From Pterois miles (taxonomy: Eukaryota; Chordata; Actinopteri; Perciformes; Scorpaenidae): a stretch of 64,000 nt of DNA. Shown here piece after piece: positions 1 to 10,522 of the stretch (its first letter is position 1; every line of letters begins with the position of its first letter). The position numbers and the translations under genes are program-made. Below the pieces are notes generated by a model, which was not told the DNA's origin, did no database searches, and saw only the letters and a program-made list of their open reading frames with translations. Where the stretch lies: positions 62,001-126,000 of the forward strand of contig CAMQGK010000559.1 of NCBI GenBank assembly GCA_947000775.1. Direction: 5' to 3'.

Positions 1-3000
1 ACTTCAGACAGCCCCAAATATCAAAAGAACTCATTCACTGGGAGGAAAAATGGGCTGTCAGAGCGGCGACAACTCTCGACTGTTATCTAAGAGCCGCTCG
101 CTGCATTATTGCGACAGTAATAAGAATTCTGACAGCGCCGCCAAGCAAAATACCGATAGAAAGTTGAGAAATCCACGGCTGAAGTGTTGTTTGCAATGGA
201 ATAATTACAACTGAGGAAGTGGTGAGTCATCAAGAGGAGTCAATAGGTAGAAAATGGCATATTTATCATTCCTTGAAAAAAAAAAAATGAACATGCATTG
301 TGGGTGGCTATACTCCATTAGCATACGAGAAGTGCTGACTTAATATGAGGAAAGAAAAGATTGATAACGCCTGTTAGTGCCGACCTTTAAACCTGCATTA
401 ACTGATTTTCTTTTGGGTGGAAGTGGAAACAAGCTGTAAACACAACACTGAGATATTATCTCCTTTTACGCTAATATGGCACCATGGTTAGCAAACAGCT
501 GCTTAATTACACAACTAGCAGATACGCAGCAGCATTAGCATTCATTTGGAGTCGTGGTAATGACCACCTGATGAATAAAAGTCCAATATTCACTCTCTTT
601 ACCTGCCATCACAGCGACGCTGGTATTTTTTTCACCTTGTGAGTCTGTGTGTGGAGACACCTGCTGTAGCAGGAATCGCCACAGAAGCGGTTTTGAATAC
701 TCTGATGTCTATATTTCTGCGGACAAATTTTGTCACAAGATGCAGTCACGAAACACTACAGATCGAGCTGAGTCTGTAATGAAGCTGAGTGTTGAGAGTT
801 CAGAGATGGGTGTGGTCAGAGCCAAGGGGGGTAGGAAATGAGGAAGGTACCATTGTTCCCCCATTTTCCGCCCCTAGCCCAATTTGGCGTCACGAAACTT
901 TACAGGTGTGTATAAAAATTAAGGCAGAGTTCGACAATGGGTGTGGTCCAACCACGGGTGCTGGATGTAGGGCGAAAGGAAGTGGGGAAGGGCCCCCCTC
1001 CATTTTAAGCCCTGTACCCAACTTGGCATCATGGCTGGTCTGATCCCATCGCAAGACGGTCTCTAGTTTAGATCTCTTTTGTTCTGGCTAAGAAAAATAT
1101 CTGAATATATCTCAGCTTTTATTACCAGCTTGTTACTAACTGCAACAAATATGAGACCAAAACACACTGAAGTTGCGAGCCGGAAAACCAAAACAATGAG
1201 CTGAAAGATACTATAAACCTCCACAGAGGTCAGCGGACCTGTAGATTTGGGTGGGTTTGCCACTTCTAACGACCTCTTTCACATACAAGTTGTCATGTGA
1301 TGCGTTGTTAGTTTTTAAGTATTCATTACAGCCACTTTAAAATGGCTGGATTAATGCACTAATAACATTGTCTGCCCAAATTATATTCATAAATTACTAA
1401 ATTGGGTTCCCAATTATGTTGTGGTGACAAACACAGTCGTTAAAGGATAATGTTCAGAGACAAAGTTGTTTTGAGTAAAGAAAGCTCTGCATTTATCTAC
1501 TGCACCAAAGTCGCAAGGATGTGATGGATGGTGGGCGTGCAACGCTCCGAAGTTTGATAACAAACTCTGTGGTTAGGTTTAGGTGGAAGACTGTGGTTTC
1601 GGTTAAATGTTCACTTTGTGTCTCATGCTTAAAGTTGCTGCTGGCTTTTTCTGTATTAAACAAAGATAATGAGCTTTCCTTTAACTTATCCAAAGTGTTG
1701 CCTAAACATAACCAAAAAAGGTAATAATGCAGTAGTCACTAGGAGCAGAAGTTGTTCTGCCATATTTGATATTTTGGCACAAAACTAATTACATAGATTG
1801 TCAGTGAATATTTTTCTGATATGTTCAGTAGCCACACCTTTGCGACTTGATACTCCCTCATTACGTTGATAGAATACATAATCTTTACTTCAAAAAAATA
1901 TTTACTATAGCAAATTAGTAGTAGTCCCATTTTTACCAGAGGTCATTCATGAAGCTATGAAATAACATAATAATATCACAAATGTGTACGGTTCATTATT
2001 CTATTGAATCCATACTGTAAACATAGGTTGTAAATAGCATTAAGCACATTATATTACACATTTATTCATTGTTCTTTTTTTCTCAAGTGTGTGTTATGTA
2101 CAGTCCACCTGGCCTATACACTTCAGATCAAGTTACTGGTGGCGTGGGTTGCATTAAGGTTTGTATCTTCTTGGCTGTCCGAGCATCAAAATGTTCACTG
2201 CCTGCTCGAGCCCCAGAGACGTTCGTCAAGACTGCAATAGAAAATGTCTTAACTTATATTAGAGATTGTCACCCATGAACAGTCTTGACCAGAGCTCTGA
2301 GACTTTACAAGAGACAAAACAGAATTACTTTACATTCTCATACAGTGATTTTTTTTTTTTACTAATCTACAGATGCACCAGTTAATGTTGAGCTTACAGT
2401 GTAGTTAAGATACTCACAATCTTCAGGTTCCAGTCCAGTTCATTCTAAATACAATACTGAATAAGGCCATGGAAGCCACTGTTCCTAGTGGTACGTTGTT
2501 ATCATCAGTCCATGTAGCGAGAAAAAAAAAGGGAAACCCAGCTCGCACCACCAGCTGGCATGGAGGCTGGTTAAACATGAGCTTTAAGTGCATCTTGTCT
2601 TTCTCCCCCATGAGTGGCTGTCATCTTGCAGCTGCGAGTCTCCTGCACAAATGCAGCCTCTAAAAGGTTAAAACCTCCTTTTCCCTCAAGCTGCTTGTTC
2701 CTTATCCATGTCCATCTCCTCAGTAATGGATCAGAGCTACTGGATCCACAGAGGGACTCAGCTCCAGAGGAGAGTTAACAGATTACAAAACCCTTCAATC
2801 AGCAAACACACCTCCTTGCTGCTAAAATCTCTCCCATAGTGCCACTTGCTCTACCACCGTTGTGCGGTTAAGACCCTGAAGAAGAGATGAGCGTTCAAAG
2901 CTGTGTTGCTCTCTTATTTACATTCTTACATTCATTTTCTTCAGCCACTGTTAAACACACACACAGTACTACTGCAGTAAAATGAACCGGCTGTATTGAA

Positions 3001-3204
3001 TGTACAAACTCTCATTCTACAGCAAGTTATAACCTACTGTATGATAATCAGATACCACAATAACTTAAATTGCACATTTTATAATGTTCACAACAACTTT
3101 GTTTGACCATAATGAACAACAGTTAAAGCTTAATGACTTCAGTCTGTTACTAAGATAGAGAGTCATTGTCAACAAGACTTCCATTATTGCAAGTTAATAG
3201 ATAC
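1..3204. other. Intergenic sequence downstream of the receptor gene
   Basis: No coding exon is recognisable on either strand. The open frames are short, have no domain-like composition and are not flanked by matching splice sites. The stretch is AT-rich and unique-looking except for a diverged tandem duplication near 0.8-1.04 kb. Part of its right end could belong to a long 3' untranslated region of the minus-strand receptor gene, but no convincing poly(A) signal close to the stop codon fixes its end. Confidence 0.5.
796..1036. repeat. Diverged tandem duplication, period about 131 bp
   Basis: Two adjacent units start at about 796 and 927. Both begin GAGTTC and then share ATGGGTGTGGTC, a G-rich run, and later a CCCCNATTTT...CCCNA-CTTGGC-type ending (CCCAATTTGGCGTCA against CCCAACTTGGCATCA). 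They have drifted apart considerably. The unit resembles a dispersed fish repeat, but its family was not identified. Confidence 0.55.
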
Positions 3205-3748
3205 TAGGGCTGGGTATTGTTTTAAAAAATACAATAACAGTACCAATACCGGTACCTTTAAGGTGATACAGATAACAAAAGAATACTTTATTCGATACCC
3301 ATCATGTGAACGGAAGGTATGTGCTTGTCTCACTGGCTAGCTAATCGCCGCCGCTCTGCACAGCGCTCATATGGTGGTTATTGTTGATAATGTCACCACG
3401 GCCCACGGTGGTGGGATAGCATTGTTGCGAAAATGTAACTCATCAGTTCCCTCTAGGTCTACAGTGTTAGACCTGTCAGCCACTGTTAGCACTTGTCACG
3501 CTGTTAGCATTGAGCCGGCGGCTCAGATATCTCCATGTTTTGAGAACCACTGGCGATAGTGAGCCAATCACATGTTGCATGAAGTCAAAGAATGCTTGTG
3601 TTGATTGGCTGTGAACAGGTAGTCATTTTTTTCTTGATCTGGGTATAAAAAGGATTGAAAGTGGGTATCATTTGACTATAGAAGTTTCAATACTACTTGA
3701 TAGTGGGTTGATGCCTTAAAAGATATCAAGTATCGATACCCAGCCCTA
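3205..3748. mobile_element. hAT-like MITE, about 544 bp
   Basis: The left end reads TAGGGCTGGGTATTG and the right end is its near-perfect reverse complement, CGATACCCAGCCCTA. The flanking 8-mers ATAGATAC (3197-3204) and ATAGACAT (3749-3756) agree at 6 of 8 positions, consistent with a decayed 8 bp hAT-type target duplication. No transposase frame is present, so it is non-autonomous. It lies about 230 bp beyond the receptor stop codon and could be transcribed as part of the 3' UTR. Confidence 0.75.
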
Positions 3749-3977
3749 ATAGACATCCATTTCTTCTTCTTTTTTTTTTGCTCTGGTCAACCTTTCAGTA
3801 AATCCACTCCGCCTGAGTAAAGATAAATGATCCAGTATTTTGGATTTATGATCCGAGTCGCCTCACAGCATCGTAGCACTTCATTCTCCTCATTAGACTA
3901 CATTCAATTGAGGAGAAAACCAATGCTCGAGCACTGATCATTACTTTTCCAGCCAGCCATCAGCTCTGCTCCTCGGC
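3749..3977 (-). other. Probable proximal 3' UTR of the adenosine receptor gene
   Basis: This is sequence immediately after the receptor stop codon (TAA, complement of 3978-3980). No poly(A) signal AATAAA (TTTATT on the plus strand) lies within it. The nearest one is inside the MITE at about 3288. The transcript probably continues through it, but the 3' end cannot be set from sequence. Confidence 0.35.
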
Positions 3978-4752
3978 TTAGACTGTGTTCTGCTCCAGTA
4001 AGGGCGGATGTTCTTTAGGTTGTTGGGGTGGTTCGGTAATCTGGTCCTGCTGTTCTAGTGGTGGTGGGTCAGACTTTAGGGTTTCCTTCTGAGGGGGGTG
4101 CGGTGGTGGCGTCCCCTGCTGTGGCATCTCTTTCCTGTCACTGGGCTGAATCTCCAGAGCTGGTGTGTCCTTGCAGCAGAAGTATTGCTGCCAGATTTTC
4201 CTGAAGGCCGTGCGAAACTTCTTAATGCGGAAAGCGTAGATAATTGGGTTGACGGCAGAGTTGCCATGGGTGAGTAGGATAGCAATGTAGAGGAGGACTA
4301 TGGGCTTCTCGCACTCGGGGCAGAAGAGTGTGATGCAGTTGATGATGTGGAGGGGGAGCCAACTCACTGCAAAGAGAAAAAGAACCAGCGCCAGCGATTT
4401 AGCGAGATTCAGCTCTTTGTCGTAGTACTTGTTGGGGTCCGCGTGACTGGAGGTGAACTTCTTATTGTTAAGCTGCTTGTGGATCACATAGAAGATCTCT
4501 GCGTAGATGACCAGCATGAGCAGCAGCGGCGGCAGCACCCAGCCGAAAAAATTGAAATAGACCATGTAGTCCATGCTGATGACGTTTTCAAACTGGCAGG
4601 TGATGATAAGGTCAGAGCTGATGGAGCCGTTCTGCTGGAGGCGCTTCAGATTGTTCCAGCCTAACATGGGGGTGAGCCCCACGATGAAGGCTACCGTCCA
4701 GCATATCACCACCGCCAGCCCCGCTCGCCGAGGGGTCACCACCCGCTTGTAC
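3978..4752 (-). CDS. adora1: Adenosine receptor A1-type, coding exon 2 (C-terminal two thirds)
   Basis: This exon encodes residues 114 (split codon) to 371 of a Gi-coupled plasma-membrane adenosine receptor. The acceptor is TTGTTTACAG just above 4752, and its phase matches the donor at 7081. Visible landmarks are the second intracellular loop, TM4, ECL2 with an N-glycosylation site (NGS, 155-157), the conserved Cys166, ligand-contacting Phe168 and Glu169, TM5, TM6 with SWLPLH (Trp245) and Asn252, TM7 with Thr275/His276 and NPIIY (282-286), and a Cys pair 306-307 suited to palmitoylation. The family signature LTHGNSAVNPIIYAF is A1-like. The tail after helix 8 is about 45 residues longer than in human A1 (326 aa) and is rich in Pro and Gln. 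Position 7.35 is Leu268, where human A1 has Thr and A3 has Leu. A teleost A1 paralogue (adora1a or adora1b) is the likeliest identity; an A3-locus gene cannot be excluded. Confidence 0.93.
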
Positions 4753-5606
4753 CTGTAAACAACACAGTATCGTGTCAGCACTTTCTCCCACTGCGCTGCC
4801 AGGACATGCATACTTTCTTATTTACTTCATTTTTCATTCGGTCAGCGCCCTTGGGCTGACAAAAAGGTGCAACTCACAAGAAAGAGTTACCATTCAAACC
4901 ACAAGCCCCTGGACACATTACACACGTTTCCTTGCAGCACATATTTACACTTGAACCAGACAGTGTCTGCAAACCCTTATCAGTAAACCTTGCCCTTCGC
5001 AGCACTGCTGATTTCATGCTTTTTTTTTTTTTACTCAGGGCAAAACTGAAGTAGTCCTTACAATAGGCTCAAAATTATCTACTAATCTATTAGAGCGACA
5101 CAAGCTGCAGGACTTGGCATATTACAGGAGGCTTTAACAGGTTTGTCTTATTCATTGTTTCTAGTGTTTAATGGAAAAGAAGCAGGAGGTAGAAGAAGGT
5201 GCAGAGGCTGTAACGTCTTATCACTACTGTCCTATGAAGAAGAAATGACAGAGAGACTTGCCTGGAGGCAGGGAAACAGTTATCTGATCCAGCTCATGTT
5301 AGAAAGTCCGTAGAGCAACGATTGCTCCCTTACGGATTACTGATGGTTGATATTTACAACGTCTGCTCTAGTAATTGAAAGGGAAATATTAGCATTACAA
5401 TAATCCGACCTTTGCTGAAGTGGAGCCTGAAGCCAAACAAAACCCTGCAATTGAGCCCAGTGCCATGTCTCGGATTAGTATCGATCAGGGATGTATGTGC
5501 TAAGTCGGGTCTGTGTGTCTGAAGCATGGCAAGGAGGAGATCATTATTCACACGCTGAGCCTGGGAGCCGGTCTGCTCAGAGATGAGATAGTAATCTAAC
5601 AGCAGG

Positions 5607-5608
<2 letters not shown>

Positions 5609-5649
<41 letters not shown>
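5609..5649. repeat. (GT)n microsatellite
   Basis: About 20 uninterrupted GT units in the receptor intron; read on the transcribed strand this is a CA repeat. Confidence 0.95.
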
Positions 5650-5927
5650 GGGGAGGGATAGAAAATTCTCCCTCTTAATAGAAGTTGTGGGAAGGGAGTG
5701 GCAGCAGCTACTCCCTTGTAAGAGGTTTTCTGATTTAAATAACACAAGGATTATACTGTATATATAGGATGTAAAAGTTGTTGCAGACAACATTAAGCTT
5801 GGATGGTTTTATGAGACTAAATAGTAAAAAGCTCAAATTCCTGATAAACTGCTATCATAACTCTGGGTGACTTAGACAGGAAATTAAACTTGGAGGCCAT
5901 CACAGACAACAACTTCCCCTCCTCTAC

Positions 5928-6617
5928 TAAACTTGGAAAAAAAGTTTGGGAATTTGTGTTTGGTTGATTATTTCTCTGTTGTTACAGTGTTAACTGGCAT
6001 TGTATTTTACATTGTTAGAAAGCCTGTTTATTTACCTTCACGGTGATGTCCAACTTGAAAGGATCATACATTTGTGGGATGAGCAGCACAGCTGATTATG
6101 TGGGAATCACTCAAGTGAAATTTGCCAAATTCCCTGCTAAACAGTGTGTTCTCCTGTTGGTACTGACTCTTGGTCTGAGCTCCAGGTGCTGCCTCGTCTC
6201 TTCTCTGACATGATTTTCACATCAGCTGATTTGCTGCCAATCAGTACTGCCAATCCTGATGTCAGAGAAGAGATGAGGAGTTTTGTTTTGAAAGTAAATT
6301 TTGAACTGAGTCATGATAGTTTTGAAAAAGCTAACTTTTCGCATGTGATCCTGTGGTCTTGTCTTGTGGTACCAACAGGAGAACCAACACTGTTTAGTGT
6401 TGGCAGAGAATTTTGGCAAATTTCACTTAGATGCTGCCCACATTATCAGCTGTGCTGCTCATCCCACAAATGCATGATCCTTACAAGTTGGACATCACCG
6501 TGAAGGTAAATAAATAGGCTTTCTAACAATACAACAATGCAATGCCAATTAGGATTATACCAACAGAGAAATAATGCACCAAACACAAATTTCCAAACTT
6601 TCTTTTCCCAAGTTTAT
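5928..6617. repeat. Large inverted repeat in the receptor intron (hairpin or long-TIR MITE)
   Basis: The arm at about 5928-6175 is repeated in reverse complement at about 6360-6617. Shared blocks include TTTACCTTCACGGTGATGTC, TTTGTGGGATGAGCAGCACA and TCTCCTGTTGGTAC, each nearly identical in the other arm. The middle contains another inverted pair, TCTCTTCTCTGACAT near 6196 and ATGTCAGAGAAGAGA near 6260. The arms are about 250 bp with small indels. No transposase frame and no obvious target duplication were found, so it may be a foldback or long-TIR MITE. In the pre-mRNA it would form a long imperfect duplex. Confidence 0.85.
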
Positions 6618-7080
6618 AAGCTCTTCTTTTCAGCCTTTCAGCACCACTCCTGTCTTGTCTTTGTAAGATAAAAAACATGATGGCATCAAGTACAAAGAGG
6701 GATGTTGAACATGCTGACCTTTGTGCCCTCAGAAACACTTTCCTGAATCCACCCCCACCCGTAGATGTGCTAATTCTGTCACTGTGCTACTCCTCCACAC
6801 ATATCTATTAGCATCTTGAGGAGAGAGGGACTAATTAAAGCTGTTGGGTGATCAGATAAGCTCTGGTTAGCTGTCATGTCATTACTGGTGAGTCACATCT
6901 ACAGTATATGCATATAAAGAGACTGGCAGGATGGAGGCAAGTGAAACAAGAATTAATGAGCACATCTCTGGAGCTGCTGCTGTGTGAGGAAGTAAACCAC
7001 CAACACCATCATTATCACCACGCGCTGTCATATTATTCCCACGTGGCACAGACAGTGAGAATAAAGTGAAGCCTCATTAC

Positions 7081-7421
7081 CTGGTGGGGATCTTGGCCCT
7101 CAGATAGCGGTCAATCGCGATGGCCAGCAGGGCCAGGATTGAACTTTGCGTCAGCACCAGCACGGTGCACGCCACCAGCAGGCAGCTGTAAAAGTGAGTT
7201 TGGAGTCCGATGCTGATGGTGATCGCTAAAGGGATGACGAGGGCTCCCACTGCAATATCCGCTAGCGCCAGGGAGACGATGAAACAAAACGTGGTGTCTC
7301 GCAACGACTTGTTAATTTTAACCGCCCAAACCACCATAACGTTCCCGATTACAGACGCCAGTGCGATCACCACCTCCATCCCAATGTAGAGAGACTGCGC
7401 TGATAAAAGTGCTCCGGGCAT
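7081..7421 (-). CDS. adora1: Adenosine receptor A1-type, coding exon 1 (N-terminus to DRY motif)
   Basis: Encodes residues 1-113 plus two bases of codon 114. The ATG at 7421 is chosen because the protein then starts MPGALLSAQSLYIG, aligning with the short extracellular N-terminus of A1 receptors (MPPSISAFQAAYIG in human). TM1 has GNV (helix 1.50 Asn), TM2 has SLALADIAVGALVIP with the sodium-pocket Asp, ECL1 and TM3 have the conserved Cys before LVACTVLVLTQSS, and the exon ends after DRY (104-106) and AKIPT. The receptor binds extracellular adenosine and in vertebrates inhibits adenylyl cyclase through Gi/o. Some residues (SLALADIAVG, HFYSCLL) read more like A3. The 5' UTR probably includes an upstream exon not identified here. 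Confidence 0.93.
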
Positions 7422-7960
7422 CCTCGCAGATGATGATTTTGTCCTTGATAAGACTGATTTGAGTGAAGCAGAAGCCAGCAGAGCAGTCCTTGATTGTTTA
7501 CAGTATTTTCCAAATGAGCCGTGCGTCCATCAGTTTGCCCACAATCTCCTGGTTACCAAGTTGTAAGATGCAGTATAAATCCAGTTATTTTGATAGGAAG
7601 AAGCGCGTTAACGAGCAGCATATCTGAGCATGGGGGGTTTTCCTTCGGAGCAGGTATAGTGGTCCGGTGGCTGCGGTGCGTCGCTCCTGCTGCGCCTCCA
7701 CTTGGCTGAATACACCTGCTCCTGGGAGCAGCATCCTTCCCGTGCGCTCCGACTCATCCAAGAGGGCGCTCCGTCTTCATCGGTCTACGTTGTTTAATTG
7801 AACAAAGCAGGTTTTAACGAGGCAAATAAGATGCTGTGCTGTGGATGAAAGCGCGCACAGTTGCAGCTCCTGAGCAGGCGGGTGCTCCTCTTCCTCTCCC
7901 CCTCACTGTGGCGCCTTCAGTAACAACGGCGCAGTAGCCGAAAATAGTAGAGCTGCGTGG
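7422..7960 (-). promoter_or_regulatory. Receptor 5' flank: likely 5' UTR and possible promoter-proximal region
   Basis: Upstream of the ATG (higher coordinates), base composition rises in G+C with several CpGs around 7660-7960, unlike the AT-rich surroundings. A pyrimidine-containing tract ending CAAATCAG on the minus strand about 45 bp before the ATG could be a splice acceptor for a non-coding first exon. No TATA box or defined start site is evident, so this is a placement by composition and position only. Confidence 0.35.
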
Positions 7961-8996
7961 TTTTTATCACCTTTTTTGTTCCAATCAGATGTGCTGTCCT
8001 TGTTTCTGTTAGATGTATAATCTTGATTTCACTCGGAGTACACTCGTTTTCTCTTTAGCAGGTGGGATGCTTTGTTTCCTATGCAGAAATAAACAAACGC
8101 CGCTGCAGCCTTCTGCGGGACCGTCCCGAGAAGTCAGGTGGCGCAGAGGTGATTTCAACTCACTCTCATTTTCTTTATTGGCCTATGCCACGCACGCCTC
8201 CCCCCCACGCCCTTTCAAATACTAATGGACCTTGCTCGATAGCCCATTGTTCAGATAAAGAGGTGAGGCTGTGAACTGACACAGCTGACACACAATAACA
8301 CAGATAAAGCTGTTGGAAATGGCAGAGATCGTAGATATACAGTAAGTGATTAAGGCACTGAGTAACCAGTGGCACAATTATGGAAGCACTCAGTATGAAT
8401 CACACTGTTTTCCTCATTTGCAAACATACACTTCATTTAATTCAAAACACCTCAGAGAAACATCTGAACTACAAATAGATATTCAGGTCATTCTAAATAT
8501 ATTCATGTGCTTCAGACTTCAAAGAGCTGTGAGCTGGAGGCCCAGCCCTATCCTCCAAACTAATGAGAAAATCTATAACGACACTCGAACAGTATGACTG
8601 ATTTAGAGCTATTGATCAGCCTCAAAATGGATATTTCCTGCTTCTGACTGACCATTCAGGACTGAGGTGGCGACAGAATAACCTGTCCTGTGGCTTTCAG
8701 ACAAACACACAATGAGTAGCCAAGCATAGCGAACACGCAGCACTGACATCTTGTGCTCCCGCTGTGGGTCAAAGGTTAAACAGCAGGCAGCTGTGTGAGC
8801 TCTCCGACCGTGGCAGGATCGCTATTTTCACATGTGAGCAGGATTGATTCTGTAGCTCACTCACTTATGTAGCCTGATGTGGAAGAAGGCGGGATGGAAG
8901 TCCTGGATTTCAGCTGGCATGTGATTCAGAGTGAAACAAAAACAGACTTAACCGTCTCACCGATGTATGTCTCTGCCAACCAGTTAAGTTGCAGCT
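7961..8996. other. Unassigned sequence upstream of the receptor gene
   Basis: No coding potential or recognised repeat was seen. It is unique-looking sequence between the GC-richer receptor 5' flank and the tandem array. Confidence 0.4.
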
Positions 8997-8999
8997 TAT

Positions 9000-9775
9000 A
9001 TCCATGTCTGTCCAAAATGTCATCACTTCATCATTTTATCCTTTTAGACATTTGTGTGAAATTGTCATAATGATCATATGAATTGTTGACTTATTGCCAA
9101 AAAACTGTTTTATGAGGTCACAGTGACATTTGACCACCAAAATCTGATCACTTCCTTCTTGAGTCTGGGTCAACATTTGTGCCAAATTTGAAGAAATTCC
9201 CTCTCAAAGCGTTCCCAAGATATTACAAGAATGGTATGAACGTGAGGTCACAGTGACCTTTGACCAGCAAAACTGAATCAGTTCATTCTTGAGTCCAGGT
9301 GAACGTTTGTGCCAAATCTGAAGAAATTCCCTCCAGGGGTTCCTGAAATATCACGTTCACAAGAATGGGGCGGACATGAGGTCACAGTGACCTTTGACCT
9401 TTGACCACCAAAATCTAATCAGTTCATCCTTGAGTCCAGGTGGACGTTTATGCCAAATTTGAAGAAATTCACTCTCAAGGCGTTCCCAAGATATTACAAG
9501 AATTGGACGGACGTGAGGTCACAGTGACCTTTGACCTTTGACTACCAAAATCTAATCAGTTCATTCTTGAGTCCTGGTGGACATTTGTGCCAAATTTGAA
9601 GTAATTCCTTCAAGGTATTCTCAAGATATTACAAAAAAGGGACAGACGTGAGGTCACAGTGACCTTTGACCACCAAAATCTAATCAGTTCGTTCTTGAGT
9701 CCAGGTGGACGTTTGTGCCTAATTTGAAGAAATTCCCTCCAGGCGTTTCTGAGATATCATGTTAATGAGAATGAT
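9000..9775. repeat. Tandem array, unit about 130-137 bp, with nuclear-receptor half-site palindromes
   Basis: At least five recognisable units have anchors AGGTCACAGTGAC at 9115, 9245, 9379, 9516 and 9651, so periods are 130, 134, 137 and 135. A diverged unit precedes them. Each unit also carries CAAAATCTAATCAGTTCAT, TTGAGTCCAGGTGGACGTT, GCCAAATTTGAAGAAATTCC and AGATATTACAAGAAT. Four units contain AGGTCACAGTGACCT exactly. I know similar sequence as a widespread perciform repeat. Spacing and the absence of spacer-repeat structure argue against any CRISPR-like reading. Confidence 0.92.
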
Positions 9776-10159
9776 CTGGCCACGGCTGTTGCTGGCGCAC
9801 AGGCATAAAAATGTAATACTGTGGTCAACGTTCACACCGTGAGTGTGATGGCAGGATGACAGGAGCGCCGCTGAAGACAGTTTCCATCTGTGACCAGTGT
9901 CACGGTTGGAGACATCGGCGTGGGCTACAGAGGTCAGCCAGTATACACTGAGGGAGGAAGCAGCCATATGGTCCGCTTTGGCATCAGACACGCTGGTGAC
10001 ATTTTAATGAGCACAAGTGTGGTGGTAATGTATGAGAAATCAATCTTTATAGAGCAAATGGTGTGAGATGACACACATGGGCCAATATGGTTGACAGTTC
10101 AGCATGTTCTCCCACTTTTTCAGTCAGGACTGTTATCAGGCTGTTAAATAGGCGTTATT

Positions 10160-10465
10160 GGTTGCTATAAGCACCACAGATGAGAGTCAAAAAGAACCAG
10201 AGGTGACACAGGAGGGAGGAGCTAAGTACAACCGAAGGCTAAATATGATAATCTGAGGCGACCAAAAAGGTTATAATTAACTTTCATGAACTGAAAACAC
10301 TGTAAAAAGGTTAAAGTTCTAAGATAAAAATGCAGACAACACCCAGACCGGACAACACCGTGGTAGCTACCTGTCAAACACAAGGTAGCCACACCCTAAA
10401 GCATACCATGCTTTATGGTCTGTTTGACTCTATATGGGATCAGAATTTGCTAAATGATCACAGTT
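10160..10465 (-). repeat. Fragment of the ~500 bp dispersed repeat family (copy 1)
   Basis: It shares blocks with the copies near 14.8, 27.4 and 39.4 kb: CCAAAAAGGTTATAATTAAC, CAGACCGGACAACACCGTGG and GGTAGCCACACCCTAAAGCA, followed by a TATGGTCTGTTTGACTCTA block. It lacks the far end of the family. Confidence 0.8.
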
Positions 10466-10522
10466 TTCACCCAAGATAGCAGAGTTCGCATCCCGCATGA
10501 AACCAAAATGTATTTGTCGAAC

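Larger units (their letters stand above)
4753..7080 (-). other. adora1: Intron 1 of the adenosine receptor gene (2,328 bp)
   Basis: The intron is bounded by GTAATG (donor, reading down from 7080) and TTGTTTACAG (acceptor, ending 4753). Both sides give phase 2 and rebuild an Arg codon (AG|G) followed by Tyr-Lys-Arg, exactly where the mammalian ADORA1 gene is also interrupted, just after the DRY region. The intron carries a GT microsatellite at 5609-5649 and a large inverted repeat at 5928-6617. The remainder is unassigned. Confidence 0.9.

Noticed and set aside
4753..4811. Upstream extension of receptor exon 2 starting MHVLAAQWEK
   Set aside because: The receptor homology begins at YKR immediately after the TTTACAG acceptor, and exon 1 supplies the upstream helices in matching phase.
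9000..9775. CRISPR-like regular repeat spacing
   Set aside because: Units are contiguous ~135 bp tandem copies without unique spacers in a vertebrate genome.
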